Assembly (NCBI GenBank): GCA_023436305.1 | Contig: JAEZJQ010000129.1 | Coordinates: forward strand, 11,507 to 75,506 | DNA from: Bacillota bacterium | GTDB taxonomy: Bacteria > Bacillota > UBA4882 > UBA8346 | Length of the DNA stretch: 64,000 bases | Direction: 5' to 3' | Part shown: piece by piece, positions 54,625 through 60,999 of the stretch | Position numbering within the stretch: position 1 is the first letter of the stretch | Layout of the letters: each line of letters starts with the position of its first letter | The notes under the pieces: generated by a model | What the model was told of the DNA's origin: nothing | Database searches by the model: none | Seen by the model: only the letters and a program-made list of their open reading frames with translations | Position numbers and translations under genes: made by a program

Positions 54625-54656
54625 AAAAGCTTAGTACCGTGCAGCACTAAGCTTTT
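54625..54656 (-). terminator. Bidirectional terminator after trxA
   Basis: AAAAGCTTAGT pairs with ACTAAGCTTTT around a ten-base loop with A/T runs on both sides. It follows the trxA stop. Confidence 0.85.
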
Positions 54657-54676
54657 TTTAATTTAATTATCCTTTT

Positions 54677-54991
54677 TTAAGAAATCCATTTGCTGATCTT
54701 GCCGACAATCACCGGTTTCGGTAATGCCCCCACGAATTTATCGACCATTTTCCCGTCTTTGAAAACTATCATTGTAGGAATGGACATAACGCCATATTCA
54801 CTGCTCAGACTGGGGTTTTCATCGACATTCACCTTTACGATTTTCACTTTATTGTATTCTTTCGCAATATCCTCCAGTATTGGGGCCACCATTTTGCAGG
54901 GGCCACACCAGGGAGCCCAAAAATCAACCAAAACCAATTGTTCTGCTTTTAAGACTTCATTTTCAAAACTATTCTCGGTAATGCTTACCAT
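54677..54991 (-). CDS. trxA: Thioredoxin
   Basis: 104 residues. The WCGPCK active site (Cys 29 and 32) lies in VLVDFWAPWCGPCKMVAP, with the cis-proline in SIPTMIV. It reduces disulfides in cytoplasmic proteins. ATG follows AGAGGTGA. A promoter at 55041-55069, with a dyad at 55024-55041 right after the -10, suggests a repressor controls this copy. Its own terminator makes it a single-gene unit. Confidence 0.97.
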   Translation of the reverse strand: MVSITENSFENEVLKAEQLVLVDFWAPWCGPCKMVAPILEDIAKEYNKVKIVKVNVDENPSLSSEYGVMSIPTMIVFKDGKMVDKFVGALPKPVIVGKISKWIS

Positions 54992-55023
54992 TTTAAATCA
55001 CCTCTTAATTTTTGGAGTTATAT

Positions 55024-55041
55024 TATACCCTACTAGGTATA
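55024..55041. promoter_or_regulatory. Dyad at the trxA promoter, CsoR/CstR-like operator
   Basis: TATACC-CTACTA-GGTATA: inverted six-base arms with a six-base centre, starting right at the -10 and covering the likely transcription start. The TATACC...GGTATA layout resembles operators of the CsoR/CstR/RcnR family, which sense copper or persulfides. No such regulator gene is in the window, so the identity is an inference. Confidence 0.5.
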
Positions 55042-55069
55042 GTATATATTATTTTATAAAAAAAATCAA
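55041..55069 (-). promoter_or_regulatory. Sigma-A promoter of trxA
   Basis: Minus-strand TTGATT (55064-55069) and TATACT (55041-55046) with a spacer of exactly 17. The predicted start of transcription falls inside the dyad at 55024-55041. Confidence 0.7.
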
Positions 55070-55388
55070 TAGGCCGGTTTTCACGATTCGAAAATCAGGC
55101 CAAAGGCGGTTTAGAGCCCATGGCTTATAAAGTATAGCATATTCCGAAGCTCTGTTTGCGGTTCAATAATATTATATATATTATTCTTCATTGAAGGGAA
55201 AACTATTTCAAATATGATAGTTGGATTTATTTTAATGGGAAGGGAAAATTTGCAGTTCACTATTTTCGGAACAAATACTCATGATTGTATTCGGTTATAT
55301 CCAAAAATATAAATTTCGATTATCAATATTGGCTGTAGAGCCGGTGGAAATCTCCGAGGCAATTTGTGATTTTTAAATGATTAAAAAA
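55070..55388. other. Gap upstream of trxA
   Basis: About 320 bases between the trxA promoter and the terminator of the next gene. It is AT-rich and shows no open frame with a ribosome site. A GC-richer patch GTAGAGCCGGTGG lies at 55333-55345. Nothing else stands out. Confidence 0.4.
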
Positions 55389-55410
55389 GAAGCTACCTTT
55401 TGGAAGCTTC
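55389..55410 (-). terminator. Rho-independent terminator after the 164-residue secreted protein
   Basis: GAAGCTTCC and GGTAGCTTC pair with one mismatch around an AAAA loop, followed by a T-run on the minus strand. Confidence 0.75.
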
Positions 55411-55508
55411 TTTATCTTGTTGGGAAATTATAATCATTGAATAGTTTATAAAAATAGCCGTTATGACAATTATATTTACAAATAGACAAATCGAGAACGG
55501 CTTATCAG

Positions 55509-56003
55509 TTATCGGAATTTAAGCCCTACCCCGACATAAAAGGAATTACTATTGGTATCATATCCGGCGTTTAAAATCACCGGATCAATAATTTTAACAT
55601 ATATCTGGCCTTCAGTAATTACTTTCTTTTCTTGCACATAATATTTGGGACCCACCAGAATTAAAAAAGTTGAACCAGGGCTTTCATAAATAAATCCTGC
55701 CCCAAATAACAAATTGAGATTGCCATTGGTGGAATTTACCCCTAATTCTCCGTATAAACCTCCCACGTTTTCAAAAGTAATAATCTGATAGCCAAATGAC
55801 ATATCAAAATAGTTAAGCGCCGTTGAATCGGAGGCTACAATTTTCGTAAATCGTTCTTCCTGCTGGAAATATCCGATCTTATTATACACTCCGTTCAGAT
55901 CTTCACTTACCCAGATATAAGTATCACCCGTTGAAGCCCAACAAGGAATTGTACTCACCAAAATGAATATAGCCGTTAAGAAAACTATCACCCGTAACTT
56001 CAT
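55509..56003 (-). CDS. Secreted beta-barrel-like protein (small)
   Basis: 164 residues. A signal peptide covers residues 1-24 (MKLRVIVFLTAIFILVSTIP, cleavage near CWAS-TG). The mature part is a chain of short beta strands with alternating polar and hydrophobic residues and aromatic girdle positions (DMSFGYQIITF, LLFGAGFIY, VILNAGYDT), and it ends GVGLKFR. This pattern is that of small outer-membrane barrels, or of eight-stranded soluble barrels. A monoderm would not need one. No family named. It has its own terminator at 55389-55410. Confidence 0.65.
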   Translation of the reverse strand: MKLRVIVFLTAIFILVSTIPCWASTGDTYIWVSEDLNGVYNKIGYFQQEERFTKIVASDSTALNYFDMSFGYQIITFENVGGLYGELGVNSTNGNLNLLFGAGFIYESPGSTFLILVGPKYYVQEKKVITEGQIYVKIIDPVILNAGYDTNSNSFYVGVGLKFR

Positions 56004-56091
56004 AAGCGATCTCCCCTTTTTATGTATTCTTTTAGTTTATCGTCGCCTGCTATGGATTTCTTTAATTAAATTTGTACTCTTGTAACTCCAC

Positions 56092-56122
56092 CAAAATAAA
56101 AGAGAGGAGTATATACTCCTCC
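56092..56122 (-). terminator. Rho-independent terminator after the EF-G paralogue
   Basis: GAGGAGTATATACTCCTC is a perfect 18-base palindrome; on the minus strand it is followed by a T-rich run (TCTTTTATTTT). It follows the EF-G stop by about 65 bases. Confidence 0.8.
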
Positions 56123-56187
56123 CGCCTTGATAAGCATTAAATTGATGAGATCGCTTGCTCAAACATTTAATTCCTTGATTAACATCC

Positions 56188-58272
56188 TTATTCTTCATCC
56201 TCGGTCATGTGTTTCTTGGCTTCGGCAATAATGGTTTCCGCTAACTGCGCCGGCACTTCCTCATAATGGTCAAAATTCACGGTAAAATCAGCCCGTCCTT
56301 GAGTCATGGAACGCAAATCAATGGCATACCTGCTTAATTCTGCTTGCGGAGCCAAAGCCCGGACGATCTGATATTTCCCATCAGGCTCCATACCCAAAAT
56401 TTTGCCGCGTTTCTTATTTAAGTCGCCAATAATGTCGCCCATATACTCCTCGGGTACCTTGACCTCCACGTTTAAAATCGGTTCTAATAAAATTGGTTTG
56501 GCTTCCGTAAATCCTTTTTTAAATCCCAAGGAAGCGGCAATTTTAAACGCCATTTCCGAAGAGTCCACCGCATGGTAAGAACCATCATACAAAGTTACTC
56601 TTACATCAACCACCGGATTTCCGGATAATACGCCCCGTTCCATGACTTCATGCAAACCTTTTTCTACCGCCGGTATATAATTTCTGGGGACGGACCCACC
56701 GAAGATTTTGTCAACAAACTCAAAACCGCTGCCTGTGGGAAGCGGACTAAGCTCCAACCAGACATGGCCATATTGCCCACGGCCACCGCTTTGTTTTTTA
56801 TGTTTCCCCTCCGCCTTTACCGTTCCTTTAATGGTCTCTTTGTAAGAAATTTTAGGAGGCTTTAGATTCACTTCCACTCCAAACTTTTTATGGAGCTTGC
56901 TGGTAATCACTTCAATGTGTAAATCACCCATACCGGAGGCTACCATTTCGTGAGTGATATTATCCTTCATCACCGAAAAGGTCGGATCCTCCTCGGTTAA
57001 ACGCGCCAAACCATTGCCAATCTTATCTTCATCACCTTTGGCTTTGGGTTCAACGGCCAATGATAATTTCGGTTTGGGAAATTCGATGGACGCGTAAAGA
57101 ATTGGTTTATCTTTGTCACACAAGGTCTGTCCTGTAAATGTTTCCTGTAATTTGGCAACCGAGCCAATATCTCCGGCTCCCAACTCCGTAACCGGTTCCT
57201 GGGTTTTTCCTTTCATAATGAACAATTGACCAACCCGTTCCATAATTCCTTTACTGGCATTATAAACCTGGGAATCGGACTTGATGGTCCCCGAAACCAC
57301 TCGAAATATAGTTAATTTACCGACAAAAGGATCGGCCATCGTTTTAAAGACCAATGCTGAAAAAGGTTCGTTATCCACCGGTTTCCGTTTTTCGTCGGTA
57401 TTCGAAACCGGATTAACACCGGTCAACTCTCCCCGATCAACAGGTGACGGTAAATAATCTACAATAACATCCAAAAGATTCATAATTCCATTCTGTTTTA
57501 ATGATGACGCGGCCAGAACCGGCACCAGTTTGCCGCTAACCGTATCCTTGCGTGCTCCGGCCAATAATTCTTCATTGGTCAATTCTTGCCCATCCAAATA
57601 TTTGTTCAGTAACTCATCGTCATTTTCGGCCACCGCTTCGGAAATCATCGCCCGGTATTCTTGAACGCGTCCGGCCAGATCATCCGGGACCGGTTTTTCT
57701 ACCATTTTACCGCCCTCGAATACATAAGCTTTATTATTGAGGATATCAACGACGCCTTGAAATTTATCAGCCGCTCCAATGGGTATTTGAACCGGGATCA
57801 CATTGGTTCCGAATTTATTGCGCAGAGCGTTTAAGACATTATCAAAGTTGGCGTTTTCCCGGTCCATTTTATTAATTAATATCAACCGGGCCAGTTTCTG
57901 TTCATCCGCGTAACCCCAAGCTTTTTCGGTGCCCACTTCCACTCCCGAAACGGCGCATACTACTACACACGCGGCATCGGCAGCCCGGGTCGCGCCTTTA
58001 ACTTCCCCGATAAAATCAAAAAAGCCGGGAGTATCAAGGAGATTGATCTTATGGTCTTTATATTCCAGCGGGGCGAGCGCAGCCCCTATCGATATTTTCC
58101 GTTTGATCTCCTCCGGATCATAATCCATGGTGGAAGTCCCATCATCAACTTTTCCAAAACGGTCGATGGCTTTCCCTGAAAAAAGCATCGCCTCGGCTAA
58201 AGTTGTTTTACCACAACCACCATGCCCAAGTAAGATCAAATTACGGATTTTGCCAGCTTGGTATTTTTTCAA
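56188..58272 (-). CDS. Elongation factor G-like protein (FusA2-type paralogue)
   Basis: 694 residues, normal EF-G length with G domain, domain II, III, IV and V. The P-loop is GHGGCGKTT (residues 16-24), unlike GHIDAGKTT of translational EF-G; other G motifs are DTPGFFDF near 79 and NKMD near 133. This P-loop form marks the EF-G-like paralogue of Bacillota. Domain IV contains the GGRGQYGHVWLELSP motif near 495. Its role in translation is not firmly set; it may act in recycling or stress. A start ATG follows AGGGGGTCATC. Downstream of it is a terminator; upstream lies a 21-nt alternating tract. Confidence 0.92.
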   Translation of the reverse strand: MKKYQAGKIRNLILLGHGGCGKTTLAEAMLFSGKAIDRFGKVDDGTSTMDYDPEEIKRKISIGAALAPLEYKDHKINLLDTPGFFDFIGEVKGATRAADAACVVVCAVSGVEVGTEKAWGYADEQKLARLILINKMDRENANFDNVLNALRNKFGTNVIPVQIPIGAADKFQGVVDILNNKAYVFEGGKMVEKPVPDDLAGRVQEYRAMISEAVAENDDELLNKYLDGQELTNEELLAGARKDTVSGKLVPVLAASSLKQNGIMNLLDVIVDYLPSPVDRGELTGVNPVSNTDEKRKPVDNEPFSALVFKTMADPFVGKLTIFRVVSGTIKSDSQVYNASKGIMERVGQLFIMKGKTQEPVTELGAGDIGSVAKLQETFTGQTLCDKDKPILYASIEFPKPKLSLAVEPKAKGDEDKIGNGLARLTEEDPTFSVMKDNITHEMVASGMGDLHIEVITSKLHKKFGVEVNLKPPKISYKETIKGTVKAEGKHKKQSGGRGQYGHVWLELSPLPTGSGFEFVDKIFGGSVPRNYIPAVEKGLHEVMERGVLSGNPVVDVRVTLYDGSYHAVDSSEMAFKIAASLGFKKGFTEAKPILLEPILNVEVKVPEEYMGDIIGDLNKKRGKILGMEPDGKYQIVRALAPQAELSRYAIDLRSMTQGRADFTVNFDHYEEVPAQLAETIIAEAKKHMTEDEE

Positions 58273-58291
58273 ATGATGACCCCCTTAATTC

Positions 58292-58312
58292 TGTACGCGC
58301 ATGCGCATACAT
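58292..58312. repeat. 21-nt alternating pyrimidine-purine tract
   Basis: Strict alternation through TGTACGCGCATGCGCATAC and beyond, including a GCGCATGCGC palindrome. It lies about 20 bases upstream of the EF-G-like gene start and inside its leader. It matches the style of the tract at 3146-3165. It could form a leader hairpin or left-handed DNA. Confidence 0.6.
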
Positions 58313-58676
58313 TTACTTTACGTCTGTCATTCGTTTACTATTCGTACTATTCGATTAAACTAAAATTTTTCCTGCTGCATTAAAAATTTTTGATCGCAAG
58401 TATAAAATTCAGCAATGGACATAATATATATTAAGCTAGATTCGGCTTTTTGGATTTACAAAAAACTCTGAGGAGGCGCCTCTAATTTTGGGATGCCTCA
58501 AATCTTGAGATGCCTCCTCCGTTTTGAGTCAGGCTAAAAATGCACGCGGTTATATTTACCGTTGTTGCTAGTCTCCGCCGGCTGAGACGCGCGATTGGTG
58601 CGTAACAGTTAGATTTTTAAACTGTGAGTTGCCTGCATAGCCGCTGTAAAATCCAAAGGGTCCGAATTTCCGGCCG
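58313..58676. other. Gene-free stretch with hairpins, possible plus-strand transcript
   Basis: Between the EF-G-like leader and the BofC-like gene there are ~425 bases with no convincing ORF. They contain an imperfect 13-base stem at 58470-58519 (GAGGAGGCGCCTC with GAGATGCCTCCTC), a smaller ACAGTT...AACTGT hairpin near 58600-58622, and then a plus-strand terminator at 58677-58714. The terminator has no known gene before it, so a small RNA on the plus strand is possible. No promoter was found. Confidence 0.4.
58470..58519. repeat. Long imperfect hairpin
   Basis: GAGGAGGCGCCTC and GAGATGCCTCCTC pair in 11 of 13 positions across a 24-base loop. A nested palindrome GAGGCGCCTC sits in the left arm. 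It is followed by TTTT on the plus strand. Confidence 0.55.
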
Positions 58677-58714
58677 CGTCCGTCTAAATTGAAGTTAGAC
58701 GGACGTATTTTTTT
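58677..58714 (+). terminator. Rho-independent terminator pointing to the plus strand
   Basis: CGTCCGTCTAA and TTAGACGGACG form a perfect 11-base stem with a seven-base loop, followed on the plus strand by ATTTTTTT. On the minus strand the following bases are GC-rich, so it does not look like the terminator of the BofC-like gene alone. No plus-strand gene precedes it. Confidence 0.7.
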
Positions 58715-58737
58715 GAGAATTTAGAAGATCACGGATT

Positions 58738-59301
58738 TCACGGTTTCCCCATCATTTCGCTTAAACCTTCGATAATCTGCAGTTTTTCTTTATTATCAGT
58801 AAATCGGATGCCTCGCATTAAATCCTCCCGTTCCGAATTTGGTAGTTGGTTGACGTTAATATGAAGTATTTCACGGACCGGTCCTGGCTTAACCGGAGTT
58901 CCGTATCGAACGATCACATTTTGATCATTGATACCCAAAAACTGATGGCTATTACAGGATGGGCACCAATTTCTTTTTTGAATCCGGTAAATCAGCTTTC
59001 GCCCTCGCCGGATTTTATAATCCGAGTGTTGTTCAAAACGGGAAATAACTTCCTTTATAAAACGTTGACTTGGATTATTATATATTACCCGTTCCTGATG
59101 CCCGCACAAAAGATACGTAGTATAGACACGGATACGCATTGGTTGGTCCAATTTCCGGCCGGGTATGTTGGCAGATGGGGGAATAATTCTTTGAATCAAC
59201 TGATTGCTACCGGGACAAATAGTGATTAAATATACGGTCAAGATGATGATTAAACTCAAGGCAACCTTTCGGACAATGGATAATTGTTTATAAATTTTCA
59301 A
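58738..59301 (-). CDS. BofC-like membrane protein
   Basis: 187 residues from a TTG at 59301 that has AAGGGGTG upstream; longer in-frame starts have no site. One membrane helix at about residues 10-28 is followed by a small domain (RVYTTYLLCGHQERVIYNN) and then a C-terminal domain with YRIQKRNWCPSCNSHQFLGINDQNVIVRYGTPVKPGPVREIL. The latter matches the style of the BofC C-terminal domain, which in Bacillus controls the SpoIVB signal to the mother cell. Assignment to the family is from pattern only. The CPSC cysteine pair is unusual. Divergent from the 59478 gene. Confidence 0.65.
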   Translation of the reverse strand: MKIYKQLSIVRKVALSLIIILTVYLITICPGSNQLIQRIIPPSANIPGRKLDQPMRIRVYTTYLLCGHQERVIYNNPSQRFIKEVISRFEQHSDYKIRRGRKLIYRIQKRNWCPSCNSHQFLGINDQNVIVRYGTPVKPGPVREILHINVNQLPNSEREDLMRGIRFTDNKEKLQIIEGLSEMMGKP

Positions 59302-59477
59302 AGGATCACCCCTTTTTTTACGATAGCTTAACCAATTGTAGTAAAAATATGATGATTGTATTTTGTTACAATAGTTTTTGGTAAAAAAACTGTTTTTTTT
59401 GGGAAGGCAGACTTTTTTTAGCAAATCGTATTGCTTTCCATTCTAACGTTGCATACAATAGAGCGGAGGTGATTTCA

Positions 59478-59858
59478 ATGAGTGCCTGTTCGGTATTACA
59501 GAATATCCAGAATGTCTCACAAATGATTGCCGATTTTTTAGGGAATCCGGGAGCTTTCAGTCCAACGGTTGCCGCAAATTTAGTCATCCAAATCGAACTG
59601 GTCAAAGGGGCTGTCAGAGAACTGCCGATTAATGCCACTCGTAAAAATGATATTCTAAACCGGCTTAATGAAGCGCAGTTCATTTTACAACAGAACGGCG
59701 CATTGGGCTTTACTATCATCACCGAGTTATTGGCTATCTTACAAATTCTGCAGCTTTCCGCATTAAAAGTCCAAAATTTGTGTTTGCCTTGTCCCCAGGG
59801 AACAACCACGGTAAGGCCTTCAACTACTTTTAGCACACGCTGCAATTTCTGCCAATAA
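59478..59858 (+). CDS. Uncharacterised helical protein with Cys-rich tail
   Basis: 126 residues, ATG after GAGCGGAGGTG. No signal peptide. The middle is all-helical and hydrophobic (NVSQMIADFLGNPGAF, VIQIELVKGAVREL, IITELLAILQILQLSALKV), and the C-terminus has cysteines at CLPCPQGTTTV and the end TRCNFCQ. This mix of helical bundle and terminal CxxC motifs resembles small spore-coat or coat-associated proteins, but I cannot name a family. Single gene with a hairpin at 59875-59896. Confidence 0.7.
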   Translation: MSACSVLQNIQNVSQMIADFLGNPGAFSPTVAANLVIQIELVKGAVRELPINATRKNDILNRLNEAQFILQQNGALGFTIITELLAILQILQLSALKVQNLCLPCPQGTTTVRPSTTFSTRCNFCQ

Positions 59859-59874
59859 TCAATTAGTAAACCAA

Positions 59875-59896
59875 AGCCCGGCCTAATCGCCGGGCT
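59875..59896 (+). terminator. Hairpin terminator after the 126-residue gene
   Basis: AGCCCGGC pairs with GCCGGGCT around a six-base loop right after the stop at 59858. U-run is weak (TTGAT). Confidence 0.6.
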
Positions 59897-59919
59897 TGAT
59901 CAATATCCAATGGATATCA

Positions 59920-59938
59920 TTAATCACCGAAGTAATAT
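59920..59938 (+). promoter_or_regulatory. Recurrent 19-bp motif, distal copy before the redox genes
   Basis: TTAATCACCGAAGTAATAT, 242 bases upstream of the glutaredoxin-like start. Confidence 0.5.
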
Positions 59939-60019
59939 CAGCTATTGTTCTTTTTTTAGATAATCCACCGGAAACGGTTTGTTTTGCATTGATAAAGGAA
60001 TTTACGATTATTGAGCGAA

Positions 60020-60038
60020 GTATTACTTCGTTGATAAA
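60020..60038 (-). promoter_or_regulatory. Degenerate 19-bp motif copy, reverse orientation
   Basis: Minus-strand TTTATCAACGAAGTAATAC, three or four changes from the consensus TTAATCACCGAAGTAATAT. Confidence 0.35.
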
Positions 60039-60101
60039 AAATATCCATTAGGATAAACTGAATCCGGCGATTACTCTTTGGTGTATTTATGCGTTACGCG
60101 T

Positions 60102-60120
60102 TTAATCGTCGGAGTAATAT
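60102..60120 (+). promoter_or_regulatory. Recurrent 19-bp motif, proximal copy before the redox genes
   Basis: TTAATCGTCGGAGTAATAT, 60 bases upstream of the glutaredoxin-like ATG at 60180. Confidence 0.5.
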
Positions 60121-60179
60121 GTAAGATTAATTGTACCGAAATAAGCCGCTTAATGATTCTTCAACGGAGGGGAATGGCC

Positions 60180-60461
60180 ATGATTATGAAGCATATTGCC
60201 GGAAAAAACAAGGGGAAACTTATCCTTTACGCATTAAGCACCTGTATCTGGTGCAAGAAAACCAAGAGTTTATTAGAAAATTTAGGCATCGAATATGATT
60301 ATATTGATGTGGATCTACTTGAAGGCACTGATAAGATCCAAGCCACCGAGGAATTAAAAACTTGGAATCCGTTGTCATCCTTTCCTACACTGGTCATTAA
60401 TAATGAGAAATGCATTGTGGGATTCAACGAAACCAAGATCAGGGCGGAGTTGAGCGAATGA
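60180..60461 (+). CDS. Glutaredoxin-like protein
   Basis: 93 residues from ATG at 60180, with GGAGG nine bases ahead; ATGs at 60174 and 60186 are less well placed. The redox motif CIWC (residues 22-25) lies in LILYALSTCIWCKKTKSLL, with the cis-proline in SSFPTLVINN and the C-terminal GFNE. The fold and length are those of monomeric glutaredoxin/NrdH-like proteins. The stop overlaps the start of the next gene by four bases, which suggests the product receives electrons from that reductase instead of from glutathione. Confidence 0.9.
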   Translation: MIMKHIAGKNKGKLILYALSTCIWCKKTKSLLENLGIEYDYIDVDLLEGTDKIQATEELKTWNPLSSFPTLVINNEKCIVGFNETKIRAELSE

Positions 60462-60973
60462 GTGAAGGGCCGATAGTTACTCCTGCGGAAGTTGACCAAT
60501 TTTATCAAAAACTAAAAGTGGATACTGAAAGATCCGGATATTTTCTCAACCCGGATACCGATTTTACCAAGGAACTGATTCAAAGCCTGCTGGTGAACTC
60601 GAAACGGTACGGATATCCGGCTTGTCCCTGCCGTCTGGCCGCCGGAGAAAAAGCGCAAGACCTGGACATTATTTGTCCATGTGATTACCGGGATGCCGAT
60701 CTTAATGAACATTCCACTTGTTACTGTTCATTATTTGTTTCCGGCAAAATTGCGAAAGGTCAAGAACAACTCTCCAGTTCCATTCCGGAGAGACGCCGAC
60801 AAGGGGGCGCCGTAAAAATGAACCAATCTGATTCGAATTCTCCGTCCATAATCAATCCACCGTTACCGGTATGGCGCTGTAAAGTATGCGGTTATCTCTG
60901 CGCCCGGGAAAATCCCCCGCAAGTTTGCCCGATCTGCAAAGCATCACAGGAACGATTTGAGAGGTTTGTATAA
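60458..60973 (+). CDS. Ferredoxin-dependent disulfide reductase (FTR catalytic type) fused to rubredoxin
   Basis: 171 residues. Cysteines C56/C58 (ACPCR), C73/C75 (CPCDYRDAD) and C88/C90 (CYCS) match the catalytic subunit of ferredoxin:thioredoxin reductase, with gaps of 14 and 12 in place of 16 and 8 in plant FTR. By analogy one cysteine pair would be the active disulfide and the other four would ligate a 4Fe-4S cluster. A C-terminal rubredoxin-like domain (WRCKVCGYLC and CPICK, C141/144/157/160) follows a linker. Electron flow from ferredoxin or rubredoxin to glutaredoxin is inferred from the four-base overlap with the upstream gene. Confidence 0.88.
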   Translation: MSEGPIVTPAEVDQFYQKLKVDTERSGYFLNPDTDFTKELIQSLLVNSKRYGYPACPCRLAAGEKAQDLDIICPCDYRDADLNEHSTCYCSLFVSGKIAKGQEQLSSSIPERRRQGGAVKMNQSDSNSPSIINPPLPVWRCKVCGYLCARENPPQVCPICKASQERFERFV

Positions 60974-60999
60974 GAGAAAGTATATTTTTAACTTTACTT

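Larger units (their letters stand above)
59897..60179. other. Regulatory region of the redox genes
   Basis: About 280 bases with three copies of the 19-bp motif (59920-59938 plus, 60020-60038 minus and degenerate, 60102-60120 plus), spaced 80-100 bases. GAAGTATTACTTC is an inner palindrome near 60018-60030. No ORF with a ribosome site until the glutaredoxin-like gene. Confidence 0.5.

Noticed and set aside
59452..59460. CATACAATA upstream of the 126-residue gene resembles a sigma-E/sigma-K -10 element.
   Set aside because: No matching -35 lies at the right spacing, and the predicted start of transcription would fall on the ribosome site, so it is probably chance.
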